Source: Phorcus lineatus (taxonomy: Eukaryota > Mollusca > Gastropoda > Trochida > Trochidae). Taken from it: DNA of 64,000 nucleotides. The DNA is taken from contig OV121088.1 of assembly GCA_921293015.1 (NCBI GenBank), forward strand, positions 17,335,645-17,399,644, given 5' to 3'. Below are positions 26,489 to 38,841 of the stretch, one piece after another. The stretch's first letter is position 1; every line of letters starts with the position of its first letter. The notes below the pieces were generated by a model. The model was not told where the DNA came from. It did no database searches and was given only the letters and a program-made list of their open reading frames with translations. The translations under genes and the position numbers were made by a program.

Positions 26489-27922
26489 TTAATTCTCCTA
26501 ATGATATGAGTCGTTGTACGGGTAAAATAGGTCCTTGAAAGCTACGTTCATTACAATCAAATCCTAATCAAATCACAGTAATCTCAGCAAAAGTATACCA
26601 TCATGTTGTTTGTATCTGTCACCCAGACGGAAACTCAGTGATAAGCAAAAAAGTGTTCGAAATGTCAACATACGATTTGTCTTATCGAATTGAAATTTCT
26701 AAGTATAACAATTCTCTACCCTTCATCATATTCTCAATATGTAAGAGTTTTGGTAAGGTAACACAAAATACCCTTTAAAACGTTCAGTCAAAATTGTAGC
26801 CATGGAAACAAAAAATATGAAATTGAAAAAAGGCTACATCTCCAAAAAAGCACATCTAAATGATATGGGGAGACAGTATACCAAATCTGGCGATGATTGG
26901 TCAAGCAGTTTCAGAATTACGCTACCTTTAAAGGGACAGTAGCGCGTTTAAAAAAAAAAGAGAATTATTTCTTCAAATTTCCCCCAATAATCATTTAGTG
27001 TGAAATATCATATTCAGAGGGTCAAAACATGTCATTAACCGAAACAACGTAGTGGTAAAATAGAAAAACTAACATAAATATTTAGAGTTCTGCTCAGGAA
27101 ACTAAGCTATCCCTGTATGGAGTCTAAATTCATTTATGTTCAAAAACCAAATAAATCAAAGTTCAATTGTTGCCATGGGAAAAAATATGCTTAACCCCTA
27201 AAAGGCACGTGCATATGATACGAAGAGGTAGTATACGGAATTTGATGGTAATTTTATTTGTTTTTAAGTTTTGCTCTCGAAATGATGGAAACGGATGCAG
27301 ACATCCATAGGAACAGAACCAGAAACTGAGTCTCCGGGGAGAAAAAAATTTCTACTAAATGTTAGAAATATCTTTCATTTACAACAAGACGCATAAGAAA
27401 AAATTATTTTTACATTTGTTCCTATGCTCGACCAACACGCGGCACTGAAAGATATGTGATCACAAGGATTTTCCTCTCAAAGTAGCACGCTTTATACATG
27501 AACGACGTAGAACACATATACACAGATTTATTAGGTATACAGTCTCAGAAATGAAACTAGGAACATTCAACAACGATGCTAAACGAAGATAGAATGAAGT
27601 GAACATACAATACAAACTATCAATGTTGCTAAATGTTTTCGTTTCTTTTGTTACCATTTTTGCCAACCTTGTGACATCATAATGCTTTGCGCGGGACACA
27701 TGTGACATAACTGCCCGGATCTGATTTAGACCGTGAAAATTGATGCGGTTTCTACACTTCTACGGGGAAGAACTCATAAGTAAGGTAATAATAACTTGCT
27801 GATTTATTAAAAAGTGATTCTAATGGAATTGAACATGAATGTATAAATGTCTGCAATACGATCATTAGCACTCTTTTCGTAAAAGTCATATGCCACAACA
27901 CGGGGTAATAATCCTATCATCT

Positions 27923-27928
27923 TTTATT
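27923..27928 (-). promoter_or_regulatory. Candidate poly(A) signal AATAAA of the SLC49A4-like gene
   Basis: A perfect AATAAA on the minus strand lies about 30 bases past the stop codon at 27960-27962. No transcript evidence is available. Confidence 0.45.
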
Positions 27929-27959
27929 CTCGTAGGTCTAAAAAGCAATTCCTTCCTGT

Positions 27960-30900
27960 CTATTTCTCTCCACAAGTACTTTGTTGGTTCTCTTGCCGAC
28001 TACTAGTTTCACCAGTGGACAAGTCCAGCTCCCCCTTGAGGTCAATGTCCAACCTGTTGTGACCCTCAGGCAGCAGGATCAGAAGTACGAGGGCGACTGC
28101 ATAGGCGGACACCAGGAGCCAGTTCATCCACACGGTACCTGGTAGTGCAATAGCAGATTTTTCTTAACCAATGTAGACGGAACTCACTTCTATTGCTATT
28201 GTCCGTGTGTGGAACGTAATGTTGAAGAGAGAATACGTCTTCAAAGTCTTCTGTGTGTAAGAAAATTGTAAAAGGCCTTTCGTACAAAAAATAATTGGGA
28301 ACAGAGCCCTCTCTCACTTATATACCGTCAAAATTCAATATTTCATTTCACACCTTTTTACGGTATAATTGATCTGCCTCAACTACACATTGACTTAGGA
28401 TATTTCAATTGGCGCTGCTAAACAAACAAACAAGCAATATTACGCGTTACTGACCTATATCGGGTACAGACAAGACCCCGAGGAAGATAAGACCCGCTAC
28501 GTTGTTGAGTGAGGTTAGGCAGATGTTGGTGATCCCTTCAGACACGGGATAGGCGGTCTCACACACCAGCTCGTAGAAGAGGGGACTCAATGCACCGCCT
28601 GCCAGAGAACTCAGCACAAAAGAACTGTACATGGAGGCTGGGGAAAAATACATTTTTGTAATTTCAGAATACGCTTGATACAAAACATGAAAGTAGTAGA
28701 CTAATACAATAACCTCATGGCCCAAGGTCGTGGTTATAAAGAACATATTCTGGGGCCATTATGCCCTTTATGCCTGCCAATACTCATCACTTTTTTTGTC
28801 CTCATACACCAAATAGCAGGATTACAAAGAGGACTGACCCATGTACGAGAAGAAGGGTTCTCTGTAGCAATCGATAAACGAATAAACCCGTTGTTGATTA
28901 TTCAATGCAGTGAAAGATGTTAAATTAATAGAAATATTACGAAGTAATACAAATCGCAATGTAACTAATTAATAAAATGATGAATGCAATTACAAGGTAA
29001 TAAAAATGGTATAATTAAATCGGATTTGTTAAGAATGAACAAAATACCATTTTATTTTCTGCACTGTTGCCATGTATGTAGATATATTCTGTACCTTTAG
29101 ACTCGGGGATGTACCCGAGTATCAGTAGTACCAGCCAGAGGTAGGCACCGTTGGTGAAGGTCGTGATTACGACCAGCAGAATCCGGAACCGCTTCTGGAA
29201 TCCGTCTGCAAATCTGAAAATGATAGCGAAGGAGGGAGCATCCACGTCATGAGCATTGTTCAGATAAATGAAGCATGAATCTTGCTTCATAATGGTGTAA
29301 GTATCTATAAACGTCGAGTCTATTTCGAGTCTACTTTCCGTATCCCTTATTGCATCAGCTTCAGCAAAACTGCTTATCTCATTAAAACATGCAAATCATT
29401 TAGGACAAACATAGACATCACGATTAAAAACACGATAGTCAATGCAAATGAATGAATATATGAATATGGGGATACATAACAGTCTATTTTAGAATCTAAA
29501 ATAATTAATGAAAACATGTGTTGAATTCCAAGAGAAACTTTAGACCATTGATATAGAAATAACAAGCAGTTTTCATACGTGTCATGAAGTCATCTTTAAA
29601 TCATCTAACTATACATATGCTTGATTAGTACATTTGGTACATACATGGTGTTAATGATGAAATACGAACCGTCCAGCTGCTATTCCTGATACAGTTCCTG
29701 CCAGTGTTCCATAGAACCCCAGCCAGCCTGCTTCTGACTAATTAAACGTTAAAAGAATAACCGTATTATACATCATGAAACATTAAGGCACCTTTCATGA
29801 TAAAATATTTCGCATGAATATGAACGCAACATAATTTATAGATACAGGTCAAAATGGTAAATGAACACTATGAAACGTGACGAAAATGACAGCAGAATAT
29901 AAATTAAGTCGTGAATGTGATGTGATCGTATTTGACTGATGATGTGTACATATGTCATGTATTCGAAAGGGGAACTAAAATATCGAAATCTACGATATTT
30001 TTTGCGTAAATTACATTAACAACATAGTATTGTTGAGGATAGACTAGATTGTCCCGGAATTTTGCATTGTGTTTTATGATTTGGCATTTGAAGATTCTCC
30101 TAGTTGTTAGTCAAAAGCTTTGCTTAGTAGAAGAAATTCTTCTCCTATGTCATGAATAAATTATAAATTTTATAAATTTCATATTTCAAATATGTATTTC
30201 ATTTATTTTAGATAAATATCTCACATATTTCTAATATGTATTTGATATATTTCAAATATATATTTGATATATATCAAATATATATTTGATATATTTCAAA
30301 TATATATTTGATATATTTCAAATATATATTTCATATAATTCAAAAAATATATTTCATATATTTCAAATATATATTTCATATATTTCAAATATATATTTCA
30401 TATATTTCAAATATATATTTCATATATTTCAAATTTGATGTCTACATGGTGTATCTGTTTGTTCAAATATGGGCGCCAAACATTTACCTGAGAAATATTA
30501 TGATCCTTCAAGTTGACGCCCAGCATGGAGGACCACGCATCTCTGGTACCTATAGCTATACCATAGGCCAGTCCGATCTGCCAGAACCGGGCCTTACTGC
30601 AATAGTGCACAGATGAGAAGATACTCGCTCTCGCTCAGGATATAACGACTCAAGTCAGAAACACAGTATGACATGGACACTCATATATCATATCCTCCAT
30701 AAAAAAGAAGACATGAAGCTAGTATTGCTTTTATTGTTACTCATTTCGGTTACGCCTCCGAGCATGTACTTGATCTTGACTATTTATGCTACCGATTTAT
30801 TGACTGAACAACTCTTTTCAGCAAAACACAGGTACTGAAAACGTGCTATAATTGTAAAAAAAAAATCACTTTTTGCAATCCAATGATATCGAGGTTGTTA

Positions 30901-33900
30901 TTATCATTTAAATTGATTGGTATCATTCTGGTCAATGATATTTCAGAGAAATGGCAAACCTCGTTTTCAATGTTTCTACCGAAAAGTGTTGTAATCGCGA
31001 TGTACAGTTTAATATTTATCAAATTAATGGGTAATATCATTTTTACATATTGGAGTAATGAAATTGACTTAACTTAACGAAAAAAATGATCTCCGTTGAA
31101 ATTTTCATACACGATAGTAATTAAAATAGGACGATCCTTAAGAAAGAAATTAAGACTTAAGTGATATTAAATTGCTTATATATCACCCATTACCTCCATA
31201 ATATTATGCAACATATTCGTTCAATCATTTCACGACAAAACCTGTAATAATAACTAAACCCTAACGATAGGATATACTTTAATGTAACCAAACCACGGTG
31301 TCTGAAGCACTGGTAAAATATTTCATTTCTTCAATGTGACTACATCATGTATGTCCTTTGGTTTTCAGATAAAACCTACACGTGGTCCAGTTAGAATTAA
31401 ACATAATACCCATATCAGAGTAGTTCTGTGTTTTGTAAGGGTAACCACAATGTTAATCAAAGGGTCCGTATGATGGCAATAGAATTAACTCGAACGTTAG
31501 TAAATCGGTTAAGAAAAGGTGCAAGGGAAATTGTAAAATCACTAAACCTTCCTTGGAACGACTAAGATAGGATTCATCGATCATCTGGTTTCCTTGGAAC
31601 AATTATGAAAGGGTTCGTCGAAACTAAGATTGGATTCATCGATCATCTGGTTTCCTTGGAACATTTGAGATAGGATTCATCTATGATCTGGTTTCCTTGG
31701 AACAATTTAGATAGAATTCAACGAAACTAAGATTGGATTCATCGATCATCTGGTTTCCTTGGAACATTTGATATAGGATTCATCGATCATCTGGTTTCTT
31801 TGGGACATTTGAGATAGGATTTATCTATGATCTGATTTCATTGGAACAATTGTGATAGGAATCATCGAGAAGCTGATTTAGTCCATATAATGTTAATTAT
31901 TCCAAAATATGGTTGATACACCAAGGCAGGATTTTTGGCAGTCTCGACTTGCTGTAAGTCGCCCTTCGCGATGGAAGATGGACATTTGTTCAAAACTCAA
32001 ATTGAATACCTCCCATCTTCATATTTTACTATCATTTAATATGAACTTGTAAACAAACAGATAAATAAAAACATGACTTGAAGGCCACGCCGTTTTTGGC
32101 GGAAATATTACCAAAGCGGCTCTTACATGTACTAAAAACTGCTTTCCACCCTCCGACTCCACTCACTCACTTAAGTATGCACGCATGTACTAACTCACTC
32201 ACACCTAACCCTACCCCTCACTTAGTCACTTTCTCAATCACTCGCTCACCTGACGAGTTGTTTGAGGCCGTGCAGGTAGTCCAGTCTGGGGGTGGAGGCG
32301 GAGGGGGAGGGAGGTTTGGGGGGCTCTTTTGGGAAGTAGATAAGAACTGTCAGGAACAACGCGGCACAAAGGGCAAAGGCTGAAAAAAGGGAAAAGATTA
32401 CATCTTATAGGGAAAGAATGTCAATTTTTATAATCCTTCGAGAATAACTTGTCAATAGCTCCATTAAAACAATTTTTTTTAAATGATCATATTTTTTAGA
32501 TCATTTATTTAGTTGATAGGTCATATCAAAAGAAAATCATCTTATAGATTCTTTTAAGAAAACGATTATCAGTTTGTCACGGAATCATGGTCAATATTAC
32601 ATGTATCAGACTCTACAATGATTGTTTGAAAGTCTCGCCTGAGTTTCTAAACCACGAAACACAATGTAGAGTGTTATTTCGACTCACAGATCATTCGAGT
32701 GTTTGCTGTGTTTCTTGCTGAAACATCTTTTCAATTTCATACAGGAAATTCAAGAAATAAATACCACTTAATTCCAATTTATTCAGAAATGGGGCATGTT
32801 GTAATTATGGTTATAGCTGCGAAAATGTTTTAGTCATTTCTTCCTTGAATGGCCCTCACATATTGCACAAAAAGGAAGTTTTTTCACATCAAAAGGAAGT
32901 ATCGTTAGAAACAGAGTTAAATTATTACAAATCGTATTTAACATGGCAATGCAGGTCTCAATATTACTGAAAATCATTTTTTTTCTTCAAATTTGTACCT
33001 ATTTATATCTCTAAAATTAAACGGTTACACTAACTTCTCTTGAACATATCACTCTCCGTCTCTTGTCGTATAATGTTGTAAGATAAATGCTGTATATATC
33101 TGGAGAGGGCTTTTCTAAGTTGGCTAACTTGTGCCCAATCCTTTTCTTGAATGAATAAAATATGTTTCAATCAATCACCCAAGCCATACCTACTTCCATA
33201 CATGTAGTACATAATCTGCTCTCTCTGTGTATCCAGAATCTCATCTGTGGGTTGAAACAAATCTAAAATTAACTTCATGAGAAAAATAAATTTTTTCCTT
33301 GAATACCTCATAAACACATAGTATGAATCATACATAGTTACAAAATTCACCAGATACGATCATATGAATGAATCTGATGTTAATTTTCCCTTCATTCAAG
33401 ATGAAATTTATAAAATAATTACGCTGGCATAAGAACGTATGATAGTTAACCAGTTAATCGGATAAAGGGTGCAAACATTAAAACTTTGTTTATTAAATGG
33501 ATGGAATGAAGGAGTTATCTAAGATTCCCCTGATATTCAATTCTATGATATGATATGATTGAATCTTAACTGAAAATCCTAAAATTACAGCTTCATGATT
33601 CAAGCTTTGTTAAAGTTCTCCTGTGTATACGAAACCCCGAAACATTCTTAAAACTTACACATGAATTTGTCAAAAAATAGTTTGATGTAGATTCCAATGT
33701 TTGAATTTCATCATACAAAATAATACAGGTGATACAATCCATGTAAACTCACCTTTGCAAGGTACCGTGGTGTTCAAACCTTGGTGTACAACAGAGCTGG
33801 AATAATAGAAAATGACATTCCACAATATTTGGTTAATTTGTAGCTATTGAAGATCCAAGTTAATTATAAAACAAAACAACTTGATAATGAACTTTCAAAT

Positions 33901-36679
33901 TTCACTTGACATTTATTTCTAAGCAATGATTATCACTTTGTTCTAAAAGAGATATTGATAGATATGTATCAGTTTTCTATTTACCTGTTTATGAGTGTGC
34001 AGTTGTCATCGAACGGTTTTTCCACAACAATAATTGGTCCTGAAAATTTTGAATAATACAGTTTATTTATGAAATTCATGAATGGTATCGTTATGTAACT
34101 CGCTTTCGCTCGTTAACTACCAAACACACTCGTTCCATAATTTTTTTAAATACATATAATAAACTCTTTTTCTCTTTACAATGTAATTTAGCCATACTTC
34201 GAAAACCATAATCGAATTATTCCATCATTATCCATTTGTATCAGTCTCATACAAAAAACGTACATTCGAAACATAATATAATTTTCCCTACCTAGGAGGA
34301 AGGTGAGTCCGATCCCAATCCCCGCCATCACGTAGCTGAAGGCGGTTGCCGTAGCCCGCTCACTGGGAGGGAACCAGACTGCCGACAACTTGGGGACTCC
34401 TCCCATAGCCACTGGTCCGGATATCCCGTTCAATATCTGACCCACGTGCACCAGCCTACATATACATATAGAGATCAAATGTTTCAAATGAAGATTTTTT
34501 TTGGAATAAACAATATCAAAGGCCTATGTCTTTTTTTAGGCAAATATGCTATGTGGCTATAGAATATCATCTTACTGTTTCGAGTGCGACTCGACTCGTT
34601 CTTCATTGCAAACTAGTGCAATCTCATTAAAGTCAGCACAAACCTTGGTCCCGGTTCTGACCAGAGAACTGAAGCGATATGGTTCATTTTTAATGACCTT
34701 GTCTGTGATCTTCAGTTAATTCAATCAATTACATGTCCGCTAGATACCGAAAGATGACGGCTAGAATAAAAAGTTATTTGACATAACATATGTAACAATA
34801 CCCTTTTGGGTCTGTTTAATGCATTCTGATTGGCCAAAATCTTTGATTTTCATCCCTATCTTTCTAAGGAACGGAAAAGGGACAACATACACAAACATAC
34901 ACATACACAATCATACTGACCAGGTAAATGCAGGGTCTGTGCGGACCAGACACCTGAGACCAACACCTGCAGTCACTAGTCCTACAGCAGTCACCACTGA
35001 CACCCGCAGACCTGCGATAAATAAACAGATTTCCTTGAAGGAGTCGTTATTCCTTATTCTGGTCACCGCTGTTTTATTGTTGCTTTTCTTTGAATCAAAG
35101 GCTAACAAATAATCATTCTGGATATGAGAGGCCGGAGCCTTAATTACTAAACCAAAGTCGCCAAATGATCAAGATACACACGTTGAAATATGTACTATTG
35201 AAAATAGGGAATGGGCGATGTTTCCCATTTCGGTGGTCGTTTATTAAAAAATCAGAAAGGGGTGAGGGGTTCAACCTCAGCTCACCGCCCTATCTCCGCG
35301 CTCCAATCCCTGCCCCTCCTAGGTCAGCCACTAAGTCCTGCAGATAGACATTAAGATGTTTGACCTTAAGGATGTCCGCTCCTCAAATTTAAAGTATTAA
35401 ACTTTTTTTCTATCTTGTTTTTTTCAAAGGGTTAGGGTATATGCATGAAATATCCGCGCCCAAAAATAGGGGTTAGTGTGGTTTTTTTCGAGATATTCTA
35501 AGACAAAGATCCCTCTGTCAGTCAGAGTTTTAACATGGGAGTCTATGGGGATATGATGACCTTTTCGGAGAAATCTTAAATTTTAATTAGTTCCTGTATT
35601 AAACTTTTTTTAATATGAAAACATGTTACAGTTAACATAATCTTCTTCCAGAAAAAAGTAAAAAATATATATGGTAGTGTGGGTTTTTAGCCGCTACGGC
35701 ACATAATGTATTCAAACATTTTAATTAAATTATCAACTTTCAAGCTATTTTCGGACTAAAAACATGCTTTCTCCCACTCATTATCTTAAAATATACCTTA
35801 ACGCATTCATACAAATCATATTCATTCAACAAAATCTACTTTCTAAGAAAAACAGATAATAGAACTTGCTCAAATAATAGTTACAATTAAAATTGCTGAG
35901 TCAGCAAAATTGTGAATAATTTCAAAATGAAAATACTATGTTTCTTTATTTTGATGAATTATTTAGTCTGAAATCATCAAAATTGAGAAAACACTGCTTC
36001 ATTTTGGTTTATTATAAAAGAACATTATGATTTAAGGTTATTTGAATTTTGTAACTGTGACTGAGGAGCGAACATCCTTAACTGAATTTGAAATGTAAGA
36101 AAGGATGCCAGGAGATGACGAGATGAAGCCTAAACTTAGTTTTTTTCTAAAACAGAGCGCACCTTTTGTGTCTAGTACCCAGGACCACAGTAGAGCAGTA
36201 GGGATGTAGGCGATGGGACCCCAGTTGGCAAAGAGCGCGATAACCCCATCTGACCAGCCGTACACCCCCTCGCTGACCGCGGCTATCGGCCCCCACTGGT
36301 TCCACACCCCGCCCTGGAAGAAGGACAGAAGGCTGAAGAGGAGCAGAATGTACCACCGCCTCCTGTACACGTGCAGGTCAAGCTGACCTAGACTGTTCTC
36401 AATCAAAATGACGTCATTGGGTTTGTCATTTCCTTTGCGGAATGCGTGTTGAAAGGTGTTTGTGATATTTTCAGAATCTACATGGAGGTCTTTGGGTTCG
36501 TCTAATTTATCTGTGACGTCATTGGGTTTTTTGGTGAGGTCATCCTTGCCAGTGACGAATTTTATTTCCACGTTTACTGAATTTTGCTTTACGATAGCAT
36601 TACTTTCTTCAGTCATTGTATCTTTAACGCAAGTTTTAATGATTGTGGAGCTGGGCTTATATTCTGAAACTTCGGCCAT
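27960..36679 (-). CDS. SLC49A4: SLC49A4 (DIRC2)-like major facilitator transporter, complete
   Basis: Twelve exons join in frame to 569 residues: 36163-36679, 34921-35011, 34292-34455, 33985-34039, 33753-33796, 33194-33244, 32250-32379, 30488-30596, 29670-29737, 29095-29213, 28455-28637 and 27960-28138. Each junction keeps phase. A 105-residue hydrophilic N-terminus precedes the first membrane helix (WYILLLFSLLSFFQGG, from residue 109). Family matches include WGPIAAV and WGPIAYIP, GLRVSVVTAVG, GQILNGISGP with FPPSERATATA, the loop EPPKPPSPSASTPRL, SEAGWLGFYGTLAG and ELVCETAYPVSEGIT. These align segment by segment with DIRC2/SLC49A4, a lysosomal 12-helix protein of about 480 residues reported to export pyridoxine with protons. 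Substrate and location here are inferred. The longer N-terminus is unusual. No classical dileucine sorting motif was found. Confidence 0.9.
30165..30440. repeat. AT-rich 20-bp tandem repeat
   Basis: ATATTTCATATATTTCAAAT-type units repeat about twelve times in the intron directly downstream (in transcript sense) of exon 8 of the transporter gene. ORFs through it are meaningless Y/I/F/H strings. Confidence 0.8.
31540..31875. repeat. Tandem repeat with GATTCATCGATCATCTGG unit
   Basis: About seven diverged copies of ATAGGATTCATCGATCATCT followed by GGTTTCCTTGGAACA lie in an intron of the transporter gene. Confidence 0.75.
32158..32250. repeat. Imperfect (ACTC)n tract
   Basis: ACTCACTCAC-type repeats, interrupted, lie immediately beside the donor of the exon at 32250-32379. 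Confidence 0.55.
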
Positions 36680-36698
36680 TTTCTTCAGATTTCTTCAT
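36657..36698 (-). CDS. Upstream ORF overlapping the SLC49A4-like start codon
   Basis: A 13-codon ORF (MKKSEENGRSFRI, stop TAA) starts at 36696-36698, in another frame from the main ATG at 36677-36679, and runs past it. The upstream ATG context is weak (T at -3), while the main ATG has A at -3 and G at +4, so leaky scanning is plausible. A good acceptor (TCTTTTCAG) lies just upstream near 36702, suggesting a separate 5' UTR exon. Confidence 0.4.
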   Translation of the reverse strand: MKKSEENGRSFRI

Positions 36699-38841
36699 GT
36701 AGCTGAAAAGATAAGAATATGAATCTGAATAATTGGATTACGAAGAGCTTAAACCACCGGCACGGACTGTTAAAACATGCTTTTGCATTTTCTCAAAATA
36801 CTTTGAGTTGGAGAATGATTTTTGATTTTCATAGAATGAGGTCATTATGGCTTTACGCCGCCCTACAGTTCCAACATGTTGTAATGTTATATTGTATACT
36901 ACCATTTTTTCCCCTCAAAAGAACGTAAGTGTATGCCAAATGAATTTTCTTCAGAGGGTCAAAGCATCTCATTACCCAATCCAATCATCCGTAATCGTTG
37001 AGAAAATAAATCAAGTATTCTTGTGTTAACACCTTTTAATCATTTGAGGTAGGGAAGTTAAGTTGCATAGGTTAACCGATCATGGTACGTTCGTTTTAAA
37101 ACTGCTTCTTTTGATTATAAATGTTTTGCAACCGGAAACACATTTTCTCCCCACATTGATAGCTCCGTTATAAATTCGAATTCGAACCTCTGTTATAATA
37201 CGAGCTATTCTCCGACTACCGGCAGGTTCCACTAGGGGCAAAATTCTGCGACATGAAACATCGCATGCTTAGAGAACATATAGCTGTTTGTTTCACGAAG
37301 GCAAATGCAATGATGCAGTCGCTAAAGCTGATTCAAAGTGTACATTCGAATAAAAATAAGTTTCCTTGAGGCAAATAACTGAGACTTCTCAAATTGTCAC
37401 TTATAATACGAATTCGGCGGATTGCACAATTAACTTTGATTGCATCCAATCAGGCTCCTACATTTCTAGACCGAGAAACGCTCGTATTAGGACAGAGGTT
37501 CGTTTAGAATATTATGATGGAGCTTCCTTTCTGGCGAGATATTGTAGGAAAGATTTATCTTCGTTTTCGTGACATCACATTATTTATCTTAAATAACATC
37601 CTTTAAGGAGATACATGGATATTTTTTTGCATGAAGGTTCTTATTTTGAACTACATAGACATAGATCCCAACATCTTTATTTTCCGATATATCTACGTCA
37701 GATTAATTGTGACAATTCTTAAGCAAGAAACATGTCAATAAAGTTCCAAATTAATCAAAATTCGAAATTTTGGTATAACTGAAAAGATACTCACTGTTAA
37801 GCCTCTAGATATTCACAATATGTCAGTTACTGTTATGTCTTAACTCTCAGGTTTTAAAACACTTGAAAGCGATTGTTTAACTTCTGTATTTGGTGTACGA
37901 AGGGTTAACTGGTCCACGTCAACGCAAATTAGTTGATAGTTAGGGACAGAGGTAGTTTATGTATATAAGCATCTTTGTAATGGATTTATATATATTTGTG
38001 TTAACATTGTAAATACTATCAAATATGAAATGATAATGAACATGGCTATTTGTTGTCAAATTACTGCTTAGAGAGTAATTCAGTGCATGGCATTTTGTTT
38101 TCCATATAGAAATGGGATAAATCATTGATAAACTAGAATTTTACCAACATTGAGCTGTTATTCATGTGTTCTTATTACATGATATTTTATTTCGAATATA
38201 AGATATAAACAAAAACAGGAAACTGAAACTCTCGCCTCATGATTCCGAACCGACAGTGATATAAATATCGAAATACATTATATACATACATTATTCAAAG
38301 GTCACATTTTAATGTTTAGTAAGAAAATATTAAAAAAGTTCATATGCACGAGGTTATTTTTTCAGTGATAAGGTTTTCAAGTAATATTTCTCATCACATC
38401 TCTCTATTTTCTGTCAACTTCACGTAATTTTTTTTATATAATCTGGCTATCCATGCAAATGTATAAACAGTATTGATTTATCTGACGGCAACTTGTCAAA
38501 TAACAAAGATAAAGGATTGAATTACATTATATACCATTTCTCATTCAAAATGCATTTCGATTCCACTTATATATAGTTATGCTGAAATATTCTGCAGTGA
38601 ATATCATGAAGTAACTGTTGATATGTGACCTAGCCTAGTATTCATTTTCCTTTTGTGAACTTTGAAGCCGGCTTTCTTCCTGTTTCCAATGGTTGAACAA
38701 GGGCTATGCATCAGATTTGGCAACGCGCCAGGTTTTGTTGCACTGCGGACCAATCAAAATGTAGAATAATACCCAAGTACAACATCGATCGGAAAGAAAG
38801 AAAGAGGTGCTGGGCCTGTATTACGAGGGCGTAAGTGACGC
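36680..38841. other. Intergenic region between divergent transporter and Schlafen-SPRY genes
   Basis: The two genes are transcribed away from each other, so both promoters should lie here. ORFs of 60-88 codons carry no domain. A CCAAT-like ACCAATCAAA at 38748-38757 and a GAAAG-rich stretch at 38791-38806 lie upstream of the Schlafen start, but neither is proven functional. Confidence 0.5.

Larger units (their letters stand above)
21644..27959. other. Intergenic region between adaptor gene 5' end and transporter 3' end
   Basis: No supported gene is seen in these 6.3 kb on either strand. ORFs of 65-67 codons (22633-22830, 24209-24406, 25348-25551) have no recognisable domains or splice signals. 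It holds a foldback element, a short tandem repeat and a nested pair of MITEs. The stretch next to 21643 should contain the adaptor promoter, but no TATA box or other clear motif was identified. Confidence 0.55.

Noticed and set aside
30308-30616. 102-codon plus-strand ORF
   Set aside because: The first half is the AT-rich 20-bp repeat and the second half is antisense to transporter exon 8.
38791-38806. Interferon-response-like GAAAG repeats upstream of the Schlafen-SPRY start
   Set aside because: GAAA units are spaced by four bases rather than the six of an ISRE; looks like simple sequence.
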